DNA of 6,656 nt. It comes from JANNGZ01 sp031404155. GTDB taxonomy: Bacteria > Pseudomonadota > Gammaproteobacteria > Burkholderiales > Burkholderiaceae_C. The stretch is taken from the NCBI GenBank assembly GCA_031404155.1, contig JANNGZ010000340.1, forward strand, positions 1 through 6,656, in the 5' to 3' direction. Shown here in pieces: positions 1 to 6,287 of the stretch. The notes below the pieces were generated by a model. The model was not told where the DNA came from. It saw only the letters and a list, made by a program, of their open reading frames with translations, and ran no database searches. The position numbers and the translations under genes were made by a program. Numbering within the stretch: the stretch's first letter is position 1; the number at the start of each line of letters is the position of its first letter.

Positions 1-73
1 GGAGTGACTTTTCCACTGGTGCTGCCTTCGCCCGCTGGGTGCCCCGTACCCCTCCCCTAAGATGCCCGGCTCC
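1..73. other. Sequence upstream of mutS, no gene seen
   Basis: This short leader lies before mutS. One forward frame is open from the window edge to a TAA at 58-60, but it gives a Pro/Leu-rich string of about 19 residues that resembles nothing I know. The bases just before both candidate mutS ATGs (62 and 74) are C-rich and contain no Shine-Dalgarno sequence. I see no convincing -35/-10 pair, so the mutS promoter may lie outside the window. Confidence 0.4.
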
Positions 74-2782
74 ATGAGCGAACCTACCTCCACCGCCGAG
101 CTCCTGAAGGGCGACCTCTCTCGCCATTCTCCAATGATGCAGCAGTACCTGCGCATCAAGGCGGAGTTTCCGGACACGCTGGTGTTCTACCGCATGGGCG
201 ATTTCTACGAGCTGTTTTTCGACGACGCACGGCGCGCGCACAAGCTGCTCGACATCACGCTCACCAGCCGCGGCGCAAGCGCGGGTGAGCCGGTGGTGAT
301 GGCCGCCGTGCCCGCCCCATCGCACGAGGCCAACCTGGCCAAACTGATCCGCCTCGGCGAGCCGGTGGCGATCGCCGAGCAGGTGGGCGACGTGGCCACA
401 GCGAAAGGTCCGGTCGAACGCAAGGTGATGCGGGTGGTGACACCCGGCACCGTCACCGACAGCGAACTGCTCGACGAACGTGCCGACGCCTTGCTGCTCG
501 CGTTGGCGAAGAAAGGGCCGACCTGGGGCCTGGCCTGGCTCGGCCTGGCCAGCGGCCGCCTCGGTTTGAGCGAATGTGGCGGGCGCGAATTGCCGGCCTG
601 GCTGGCGCGCCTGGACGCGGCCGAGATCCTGGTGGCCCAGCGCGAGGACCTGCCCGCCGCGCTCAACCTCGGCCGCGCCGCGGTCACGCCGCGAGCGGCC
701 TGGCAGTTCGACTCGGCCCTCGGCGCGCGCAAGCTGTGCGAGCAACTGCGGGTGGCCACGCTGGCCGGCTTCAATGCGCAGGACTTGCCCGTCGCCCACG
801 CCGCTGCCGCCGCGCTGCTCAGCTTTGCGCAGGCCACGCAGAGCCAGGCGCTGGCGCATGTGCAAACGCTGTCGGTGGAACGTGGCAACGAATTGCTCGA
901 GCTGCCGCCGAGCACGCACCGCAACCTGGAGCTCACGCAGACGCTGCGCGGCGAGGCGGCGCCGACGCTGCTGTCCCTGATCGACTCGTGCAAGACCGGC
1001 ATGGGCAGCCGCGCGCTGCGGCGCTGGGTGGCACACCCGCGGCGCGAGCGCAGCGAAGCCACGCGCCGGCATCAGATCATCGAGCAGCTGATCGCCGAGG
1101 GACCCGAGCCGCTGCGCCACGCGCTGCGCGAGGTCAGCGACGTGGAGCGCATCACCTCGCGCATTGCGCTGCGCCAGGTGCGCCCGCGCGAACTGGCCGG
1201 GCTGCGCCACACGCTGGATGCGTTGCCGGCGCTGCGGGCCGCGCTGCCTGAAGCCGCTGGCGGCACGGCAGGCGAAGCCGCGCGCGAACCCACACGCGAA
1301 CACGCGCGCGGACTCACACAAGACAGCGCGACCGCCATCCGCGAGCTGCGCGCCGCGCTGCAACCCGACCCGCAGATCGCCGAGCGCCTGCGCGCCACCA
1401 TTGCCGAGGAGCCCGCGGTGCTGCTGCGCGACGGTGGCGTGATCGCCCCCGGCCACGACGCCGAGCTCGACGAGCTGCGTGCGATCGCGACCCACTGCGA
1501 CGCCTTCCTGGTCGACCTCGAAGCGCGCGAACGGGCCCGCACCGGCATCGGCAACCTGCGGGTGCAGTTCAACAAGGTGCACGGCTTTTATATCGAAGTC
1601 ACCGCTTCGGGCCTGGACCGGGTGCCGGCGGACTACCAGCGGCGCCAGACCTTGAAAAACGCCGAGCGCTACATCACGCCCGAGCTGAAGACCTTCGAGG
1701 ACAAGGCGCTCTCGGCACAGGACCGCGCATTGGCGCGCGAGAAGTTCCTCTTCGACGAATTGCTCGACGCCTTGCAAGTTCATCTTGCCGCGCTCGGTGA
1801 GCTGGGGCGCGCGCTGGGCACGCTCGACGCGCTCGCCGCACTTGCCGAACGTGCGGCCACGCTCGGCTGGTGCCGCCCGGAGTTTGTCAACCACCCCTGC
1901 ATCGACATCGAAGGCGGCCGCCACCCTGTCGTGGAAGCGCGTCTGGCCGAAACCGGTGCCGGCGCTTTCATCGCCAACCACACGCGGCTGGATGCCAAGA
2001 CCCGCATGCTGGTGATCACCGGCCCGAACATGGGCGGCAAGAGCACCTACATGCGCCAGGTGGCGCTGATCGTGCTGCTCGCCTCGATCGGCTCCTATGT
2101 GCCGGCGCAGGCCTGCCGGCTTGGGCCGATCGACGCGATCCACACCCGCATCGGCGCGGCCGACGACCTGGCCAACGCGCAGTCCACCTTCATGGTCGAG
2201 ATGACCGAGGCCTCGGCGATCCTGCATGCGGCGAGCGAGCAGTCGCTGGTGTTGATGGACGAGATCGGCCGCGGCACCTCCACCTTCGACGGCCTCGCGC
2301 TCGCCGGCGCGATCGCCACCCACCTGCATGAACGCTGCCGCGCTTTCACCCTTTTCGCCACCCATTATTTCGAGCTCACCAGCTTTCCGGAGAAGCACGC
2401 GGGCGCGCTCAACATGCATGTGAGTGCGGTGGAATCCGCGGGCAAGAACGGAGCCCACGACATCGTGTTCCTGCACGAAATCCAGCCCGGCCCGGCGAGC
2501 AAAAGTTATGGCGTGCAGGTGGCGCGGCTGGCCGGCATGCCGCCGAACGTGACCCGCCAGGCGCGCGCCACGCTCGAAGCGCTGGAGGCTCAACAACTGG
2601 CGAACAACGCGCAGACCGACCTGTTCGCGAGCGCGGCACCGGCGGCCGTGGCCACGCCCGAACCTTCTCTACTGCAGGATGCGCTCGCCGACCTGGACCC
2701 CGACACGCTGACCCCGCGCGAAGCGCTGGACGCGATCTACCGGCTGAAGGTCTTGAGCGCGAGCGGCAAGGAGCGGGCATGA
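74..2782 (+). CDS. mutS: DNA mismatch repair protein MutS
   Basis: MutS recognises base mismatches and small loops in newly replicated DNA and, with ATP, recruits MutL to start methyl-independent or methyl-directed strand repair in the cytoplasm. Numbering from the ATG at 74 gives 902 residues. The N-terminal mismatch-reading loop is present as GDFYE, with the Phe-x-Glu pair at 44 and 46. The conserved core FNKVHGFYIEVT is at 499-510, Walker A GPNMGGKST at 650-658, the QSTFMVEMTE signature at 703-712, and Walker B LVLMDEIGRG with Asp729/Glu730. QTDLF at 847-851 looks like a beta-clamp-binding pentapeptide. The C-terminal PREALDAIYRLKVL (881-894) matches the tetramerisation helices. It is about 50 residues longer than E. 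coli MutS (853), partly through an Ala/Arg-rich insert near 394-421. An in-frame ATG at 62 is an alternative start; 74 is preferred because it places the HSPMMQQY motif about as far from the N-terminus as in relatives. Neither start has a Shine-Dalgarno. The downstream hydrolase overlaps its stop codon. Confidence 0.98.
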   Translation: MSEPTSTAELLKGDLSRHSPMMQQYLRIKAEFPDTLVFYRMGDFYELFFDDARRAHKLLDITLTSRGASAGEPVVMAAVPAPSHEANLAKLIRLGEPVAIAEQVGDVATAKGPVERKVMRVVTPGTVTDSELLDERADALLLALAKKGPTWGLAWLGLASGRLGLSECGGRELPAWLARLDAAEILVAQREDLPAALNLGRAAVTPRAAWQFDSALGARKLCEQLRVATLAGFNAQDLPVAHAAAAALLSFAQATQSQALAHVQTLSVERGNELLELPPSTHRNLELTQTLRGEAAPTLLSLIDSCKTGMGSRALRRWVAHPRRERSEATRRHQIIEQLIAEGPEPLRHALREVSDVERITSRIALRQVRPRELAGLRHTLDALPALRAALPEAAGGTAGEAAREPTREHARGLTQDSATAIRELRAALQPDPQIAERLRATIAEEPAVLLRDGGVIAPGHDAELDELRAIATHCDAFLVDLEARERARTGIGNLRVQFNKVHGFYIEVTASGLDRVPADYQRRQTLKNAERYITPELKTFEDKALSAQDRALAREKFLFDELLDALQVHLAALGELGRALGTLDALAALAERAATLGWCRPEFVNHPCIDIEGGRHPVVEARLAETGAGAFIANHTRLDAKTRMLVITGPNMGGKSTYMRQVALIVLLASIGSYVPAQACRLGPIDAIHTRIGAADDLANAQSTFMVEMTEASAILHAASEQSLVLMDEIGRGTSTFDGLALAGAIATHLHERCRAFTLFATHYFELTSFPEKHAGALNMHVSAVESAGKNGAHDIVFLHEIQPGPASKSYGVQVARLAGMPPNVTRQARATLEALEAQQLANNAQTDLFASAAPAAVATPEPSLLQDALADLDPDTLTPREALDAIYRLKVLSASGKERA
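1283..1318 (+). repeat. Three imperfect 12-base tandem units inside mutS
   Basis: Three consecutive 12-base units (cgcgaacccaca, cgcgaacacgcg, cgcggactcaca) lie in the reading frame and encode the tetrapeptides REPT, REHA and RGLT. They fall in an Ala/Arg-rich segment between the lever helices and the conserved LLRDGGVIAPG motif, where E. coli MutS is shorter. The units share the cgcg-(a/g)ac core but differ at several positions, so this is an old or diverging duplication, or partly chance in GC-rich DNA. Confidence 0.5.
2768..2773 (+). promoter_or_regulatory. Strong Shine-Dalgarno for the hydrolase, inside the mutS 3' end
   Basis: AAGGAG lies within the last codons of mutS, five bases before the ATG at 2779. 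It fixes the hydrolase start and, with the ATGA overlap of stop and start, suggests termination-reinitiation coupling between the two genes. Confidence 0.8.
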
Positions 2783-3603
2783 ACAAGCGCGCGAAGAAGG
2801 TACCGCTGCCGATCGTTTTCTCGCATGGCAACAGCTTTCCCGCAGAAACCTACCGCGTGCTCTTCGACGCCTGGCGCCAAGCCGGCCACAAGGTGCATGC
2901 GCTGGAGAAGTTCGGGCACGACCCGGCCTACCCGGTGAGCAGCAACTGGCCGCACCTGCGCGACCAACTCAGCCAGTTCATCGAAGAGCAGGTGAACGGG
3001 CCCGCGCTGCTGGTCGGCCATTCGCTCGGCGGGCTGCTCAGCCTGCTCGTGGCCTGCAAGCGGCCCGAGCTCAGCAGCGGCCTGGTGCTGCTCGACTCGC
3101 CTTTGATCACCGGCTGGCGCGCGCACAGCGTGCGGGTGCTCAAGGCCACCAGGCTGATGGCGCGCGGCTCGCCGGGGCGGGTGTCGAAACTGCGGCGCCA
3201 GGAGTGGCCGTCGCGCGACGCGGTGCGTGCGCATTTCGCGGCCAAACATGCCTTCGCGCGCTGGGACCCGCGGGTCCTCGACGCCTACATCGATTGCGGC
3301 TTCGTCGAGCAGGGCGGCAAGACCATGCTCGCCTTCGACCGCGCGGTGGAAACGCGCATCTACAACACGCTGCCGCACCACCTCGGCGCGCTGCTGCGCA
3401 AACACCCGCCGCGCTGCCCGGTGGCTTTTGTCGCCGGCACCCGCTCGGCCGAGGTGCGCCAGGGCGGCCTGGCGGGCACGCGTGCGCTGGTCGGCGACCG
3501 CCTGGTCTGGGTCGACGGCACGCATCTGTTCCCGATGGAGCGGCCCGACGAGACGGCGGCCGTGGTGCTCGAGCTGATCGCGGGCTTCAGTACCAAGGGC
3601 TGA
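2779..3603 (+). CDS. Alpha/beta-hydrolase fold protein, cotranscribed with mutS
   Basis: This 274-residue protein has the features of the alpha/beta-hydrolase superfamily, probably a soluble cytoplasmic esterase or related hydrolase; its substrate is unknown. The oxyanion-hole strand motif HGNSFPAETY is near residues 14-23. The nucleophile elbow GHSLGG carries the predicted catalytic Ser82, and the C-terminal GTHLFPMERPDE carries the predicted catalytic His249. The third triad member is unclear. Asp106 in LVLLDSP lies just after the next strand, while the usual site after the later strand reads FVAGTRSAEV and offers only Glu225. No signal peptide or membrane segment is seen. Residues 110-190 are basic and helical in character and would form the cap (lid) domain. 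The start is supported by AAGGAG at a good distance and by the ATGA overlap with mutS. Cotranscription with mutS is inferred from that overlap. It gives no evidence of a repair role; such pairs may be passengers. Confidence 0.88.
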   Translation: MNKRAKKVPLPIVFSHGNSFPAETYRVLFDAWRQAGHKVHALEKFGHDPAYPVSSNWPHLRDQLSQFIEEQVNGPALLVGHSLGGLLSLLVACKRPELSSGLVLLDSPLITGWRAHSVRVLKATRLMARGSPGRVSKLRRQEWPSRDAVRAHFAAKHAFARWDPRVLDAYIDCGFVEQGGKTMLAFDRAVETRIYNTLPHHLGALLRKHPPRCPVAFVAGTRSAEVRQGGLAGTRALVGDRLVWVDGTHLFPMERPDETAAVVLELIAGFSTKG

Positions 3604-3743
3604 TACGCCTTCGCATTCAGTCACACAAATGCCCGTTCGCGCTGAGCCTGTCGAAGCGCCTGCACCGGGGCTTCCTTCGACGAGCTCAGGTCGAACGGAC
3701 AAGTCGCGCTACCCGCTTCCAATCCACCGAACGCAGGTTCGTA
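3604..3743. other. Intergenic gap between convergent genes
   Basis: This 140-base gap separates the ends of the hydrolase (+) and the MocR regulator (-). It contains the inverted repeat at 3633-3698 and a small 5-bp hairpin (cgaac/gttcg, 3728-3741) with a 4-base loop. There is no U-tract on either side of these hairpins, so neither is a canonical intrinsic terminator, though the larger one could act as a two-way transcription stop or mRNA end protector. Confidence 0.5.
3633..3698. repeat. Imperfect inverted repeat of the Burkholderiales dispersed type
   Basis: Two 24-base arms (3633-3656 and 3675-3698) are inverted copies with 20 of 24 positions matching, separated by an 18-base loop. The arms begin ccgttcg and end gtcgaag on the left, with cttcgac to cgaacgg on the right. 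Translated in various frames, the arms give ALSLSK and RPELVEG, strings that I recall as common mis-annotated peptides from a repeat scattered through intergenic regions of Rubrivivax, Acidovorax, Variovorax and relatives. Its position between convergent genes fits a REP-like or transcript-end element. The structure is directly visible; the family assignment is from memory. Confidence 0.75.
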
Positions 3744-5291
3744 TCAGGCGCCGGTGCGCGACGCCCGCTGCGGCCCCGCAGCCCGCTCCTTCGTACCCGC
3801 CGCCATCGACTTCAACACCTCGCCGATGGTCGTGATGGCCGCGTCGATCGACGCCTCGTCGAAGGACGAATAACCGAGCACCAGGCCGTTCAGGCCTTTG
3901 GCGGTGGCGCTCATCGAGGACAGCGCAAACGACAGCACACCCTGCGCGCGAATGCGCTCGACCACCGCGACATCGGGTACCGCGGCCGGCAGGTGCAGGC
4001 AGGCATGGGTGCCGGAATCGGTGGGGCCCAGGCGCGCCCAGCGCGGCACCTCGCGCAGCACCGCGGCGAGAAGCGTGTCGCGCCGCCGCCGGCTGAGCCG
4101 GCGCAGGCTGCGCAGGTGGGTGCTCATATGGCCTTCGTCGATGAACCAGGCCAGTGCCAGCTGCATCGCGTTGCTGCTGTGGTCGCCCATCAGCCCGCGC
4201 ATCGCAACGAACACCTCCACCAGGCGCGGCGGCACCACCAGGTAGGCCAGCCGCAAGGACGGGTACATGATGCCTTCGAGCGTGCCCATCAGCAGCACCC
4301 GCTCGGCGCGGTCCAGGCGCTGGAAGCTGCGCGGCGCACGGGCGTCATGCGCGATCTCGTCGTTCATGTTGCCTTCGATGATCCAGGCCCCGCTCTCGTC
4401 GGCCCATTGCAGCAGCTCGGCGCGGCGCGCGCTGCTGGTGCGGATGCCGAGCGGAAACTGGGTCAGCGGGTGCAGGTACACCGCAGCCGCCGCGGGCGCG
4501 GCGGCGCGGCCGGCACGCACATCGAGCCCCTGCGCATCGAAGGGCACCGCCACCACCTCGGTGTGCAGGGCCTGGAACAGCGGCGGCAGGCTGGGGTGGC
4601 CGGGGTCCTCGACCCAGACCTTGTCGCCGGGTTCGAGCAGCACCCGCACGATCAACTCGATCGCCTGCATCGGGCTGTTCAGGATCAACACCTGCGAAGG
4701 CTGGCATTCGGTGCCCCGCGCCAGTGACAGGTGCCGCGCGACCGCCTCGCGGGTTTGCGGCAGCCCCGCCGCCGGGCCGTAGGTGAGCAGGTGGCGATAC
4801 GCCTCGCTGTGGGCCCGGTTGACCAGCCGGCGCCAGACCTCGAGCGGGAAGCCCGCGGTCATCGGGGTGCGCGGGAACAGCGCCTGCGGCGCCAGCACCT
4901 TGTGCGGCAGCTCCAGCCGTCGCGGCTTGCCCATGAACACCGCGAAGCGCTCGAGCACCCGCAGCGCCTGCGCGCTCGGCGGGCGCACCAGCGGCAACAC
5001 CGGCGCCGCGGCCACCGCGGGCAGGTCCGCGCGCACATAGGTGCCGTCGCCGACACGGCGCTCGACCAGGCCTTCGATCTGGAGCTGCTCGAAGGCGTCG
5101 TCCACCGCGCTGCGAGCCACGCCCCAGTCGGCCGCGAAGGCCCGTGCCGACGGCAGCCGCGCGCCTGGCGCCAGCACGCCGCGGCGGATCGCGTCGAGCA
5201 CGCTGCGGTAGACGAGCACCCGGTTGCCCACGCGCTCGTCGGCATCGGTGCGCAGCGCGGCGATCAGGACACCGGTGGATTGTTTGACCAT
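3744..5291 (-). CDS. MocR-type GntR regulator with degenerate aminotransferase domain
   Basis: This 515-residue protein joins a GntR winged helix (about 24-87, with APGARLPSAR, VARSAVDDAFEQL and VERRVGDGTYV) to a fold-type-I aminotransferase-like domain (about 125-495). MocR proteins bind DNA as dimers and use PLP in the second domain to sense amino acids, amines or vitamin B6. Fold motifs remain: LLTYGPAAGLPQTREAVA (169-186), LLEPGDKVWVEDPG (218-231), QFPLG (278-282), GAWIIE (301-306) and LRLAYLVVPP. The PLP site is broken: GTFSKTLFP of the family reads GTLEGIMYP here, putting Gly340 at the Schiff-base Lys; EDDYDSE reads EGNMNDE (306-312), losing the Asp and Tyr; EDPGY has His232; and SGSQQ reads NSPMQ. 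It is therefore unlikely to hold PLP in the usual way. The start ATG at 5289-5291 is chosen because it puts the winged helix about 20 residues in. The frame is open upstream to 5492 but that part looks non-coding, and no clear Shine-Dalgarno is seen. It is transcribed divergently from the response regulator. Confidence 0.9.
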   Translation of the reverse strand: MVKQSTGVLIAALRTDADERVGNRVLVYRSVLDAIRRGVLAPGARLPSARAFAADWGVARSAVDDAFEQLQIEGLVERRVGDGTYVRADLPAVAAAPVLPLVRPPSAQALRVLERFAVFMGKPRRLELPHKVLAPQALFPRTPMTAGFPLEVWRRLVNRAHSEAYRHLLTYGPAAGLPQTREAVARHLSLARGTECQPSQVLILNSPMQAIELIVRVLLEPGDKVWVEDPGHPSLPPLFQALHTEVVAVPFDAQGLDVRAGRAAAPAAAAVYLHPLTQFPLGIRTSSARRAELLQWADESGAWIIEGNMNDEIAHDARAPRSFQRLDRAERVLLMGTLEGIMYPSLRLAYLVVPPRLVEVFVAMRGLMGDHSSNAMQLALAWFIDEGHMSTHLRSLRRLSRRRRDTLLAAVLREVPRWARLGPTDSGTHACLHLPAAVPDVAVVERIRAQGVLSFALSSMSATAKGLNGLVLGYSSFDEASIDAAITTIGEVLKSMAAGTKERAAGPQRASRTGA

Positions 5292-5325
5292 TTTTGGGTG
5301 ACCGCGAGCGGCATGCAACGCCGTG

Positions 5326-5352
5326 TCGCAGGCAGCGCTCGCAATGTAGCGC
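5326..5352. repeat. Tandem direct repeat, possible operator
   Basis: The units TCGCAGGCAGCGC (5326-5338) and TCGCAATGTAGCGC (5339-5352) lie head to tail, sharing TCGCA at the start and AGCGC at the end. MocR regulators are known to bind direct repeats near their own promoters, and this one starts 35 bases before the MocR ATG and overlaps a possible -10 box. The spacing of about 13 bases is a little more than one helical turn. The assignment is tentative, as repeats this short can arise by chance in GC-rich DNA. Confidence 0.3.
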
Positions 5353-5399
5353 AGCACCCCTGTTTGCTCATACCCCTCTCGGACCCGCGCCGCGACACG

Positions 5400-5456
5400 C
5401 GTGGCCCGCGCCATTGGCCCCGAGGGCGCAGCCCAAATGGCCCTTGCGCGGCCACG
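5400..5456. repeat. GC-rich palindrome upstream of the response regulator
   Basis: Outer arms CGTGGCCCGCGC (from 5400) and GCGCGGCCACG (to 5456) pair over 11 bases with one bulged C. An inner pair CCATTGG / CCAAATGG continues the stem after an asymmetric internal loop. Its centre lies about 55 bases before the ATG at 5484, so it could be a 5'-UTR hairpin or a protein-binding palindrome. No T-run follows, so it is not a standard terminator. Confidence 0.4.
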
Positions 5457-5483
5457 CCCTGCGGCAGACCATGCCCGCAGCTC

Positions 5484-6278
5484 ATGGCGCAACTCTCGGT
5501 GGCCTCACTCGCCTCACTGGCTCCCATCGCGGCCCCTGCGGTGGACGTGGACCTGCGCGCATCAGCCGCGACACGCGCCCGCAGCGTGGCGATCTGGTGC
5601 GAGGAGCCGGGCAGCGCTGCCGCCTGGTGCGACGCGCTGGCCGAAGAGGGCCTCGCGGTCCGCACCATTGCGCTGGACGACGCCTGGCCGCACAAGCTGC
5701 GCCAGTTGCCGATACCCGACGCGCGCGTACTGCACCTCACGCGCGGGCTGCCGCCGCAACTGGCGCGGCTGCGTGAGTTGCGCGCCGACGCGCCCACCGC
5801 GCCGCTCGTGGTGGCCTGCCGCGGCCTGCGCGACCTGGACCATGTGCTCGCGCTCGAGATGGGCGCCGACGACGCCGTCGACTCGGGCCTTGCGGCCTCG
5901 GTGGTGGCGGCACGGCTGCGTGCGCTCTGGCGGCGCGATGCGCGGGTCGGGCTGGACGCACCGGCGGTGCAGGAGCTGCGCTTCGGCGCGCTGGAGCTGA
6001 GCCAGCGTGAGCGCCGGGTGCGCCTGGCCGGCGCGATTGTGCCGCTGACCGAAGGTGAGTTCGAGGTCCTGTGGCTGCTTGCCAGCCACGCCGGCCAGGC
6101 ACTGTCGCGGCGCGACATCCTGCGCCGCGTGCGTGGCCTGGACGACCACCCGATGGACCGCTCGATCGACAGCCGCGTCTACCGCATCCGCGCCAAGCTC
6201 GGCGACAACGAGCTGGCCACGCAGCGCATTCGCACCGTGCGCAACCGCGGCTACGTGTTTTCGCCGGTCGGCTGGTAG
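5484..6278 (+). CDS. OmpR-family response regulator with degenerate receiver
   Basis: The 264-residue protein has an Ala-rich N-terminal tail (1-32), a receiver-like domain (about 33-150) and an OmpR-type winged helix (about 165-264). The DNA-binding part is well preserved: LTEGEFEVLWLLASHAG (188-204), the recognition-helix segment DRSIDSRVYRIRAKLGD (225-241) and IRTVRNRGYVFSP (249-261). It resembles the RstA-like group of OmpR regulators. The receiver is not canonical: the acidic pair after strand 1 is Glu40-Glu41, the phosphoacceptor Asp position is His84 (VLHLTRG), the Thr of strand 4 is Cys112, and the Lys-Pro after GADD is Ser134-Gly135. Phosphorylation by the usual route is therefore unlikely, and the protein probably binds DNA constitutively or responds to something else. 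The start is uncertain: the ATG at 5484 has no Shine-Dalgarno, and the receiver fold begins only at residue 33, so a GTG at 5541 is possible. The frame is open far upstream, but that part is the antisense of the MocR gene. A second receiver gene follows 9 bases after its stop. Confidence 0.88.
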   Translation: MAQLSVASLASLAPIAAPAVDVDLRASAATRARSVAIWCEEPGSAAAWCDALAEEGLAVRTIALDDAWPHKLRQLPIPDARVLHLTRGLPPQLARLRELRADAPTAPLVVACRGLRDLDHVLALEMGADDAVDSGLAASVVAARLRALWRRDARVGLDAPAVQELRFGALELSQRERRVRLAGAIVPLTEGEFEVLWLLASHAGQALSRRDILRRVRGLDDHPMDRSIDSRVYRIRAKLGDNELATQRIRTVRNRGYVFSPVGW

Positions 6279-6283
6279 GTGGG
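6277..6283 (+). promoter_or_regulatory. Shine-Dalgarno of the second receiver gene
   Basis: AGGTGGG overlaps the TAG stop of the upstream regulator and lies 4 bases before the ATG at 6288. It supports that start and tight cotranslation of the two receiver genes. Confidence 0.55.
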
Positions 6284-6287
6284 ACCG

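Larger units (their letters stand above)
5292..5483. promoter_or_regulatory. Divergent intergenic region of MocR and response regulator genes
   Basis: These 192 bases must carry the start signals for both divergent genes. On the minus strand a TACATT hexamer (5343-5348) could serve as a -10 box for the MocR gene, but the -35 position (5366-5371, ATGAGC) matches the consensus at only three of six bases. I find no persuasive promoter for the forward gene. A two-unit direct repeat (5326-5352) overlaps the possible -10, and a GC-rich palindrome (5400-5456) sits nearer the forward gene. The region also has no recognisable small gene. Confidence 0.4.

Noticed and set aside
1..60. Possible leader peptide or gene end before mutS
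   Set aside because: Only about 19 codons with no start seen in the window and no similarity to anything known.
205..1062. Long antisense open frame (285 codons) within mutS
   Set aside because: Ser/Arg/Ala-rich with no recognisable motif; it is the antisense reading of well-conserved mutS codons in GC-rich DNA.
2737..3702. Antisense open frame of 321 codons over the hydrolase
   Set aside because: It begins inside the inverted repeat (giving RPELVEG) and then mirrors the hydrolase; His/Arg/Gln-rich with no domain.
3728..3741. Small hairpin as intrinsic terminator of the MocR gene
   Set aside because: Only five base pairs and no T-run on either strand; too weak to call.
3204..4727. Forward open frame of 507 codons spanning the hydrolase end, the repeat and the MocR gene
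   Set aside because: It crosses two supported genes in wrong frames and has shadow-type composition (Arg/Gly/His/Gln rich).
4731..5483. Upstream extension of the response regulator frame
   Set aside because: The open frame continues into the antisense of the MocR gene, with no domain-like sequence; the receiver only starts after 5580, so the ATG at 5484 or later is preferred.
5292..5492. N-terminal extension of the MocR protein by 67 residues
   Set aside because: Basic, low-complexity sequence ahead of a winged helix that in relatives lies close to the N-terminus; it would also overlap the start of the divergent gene.
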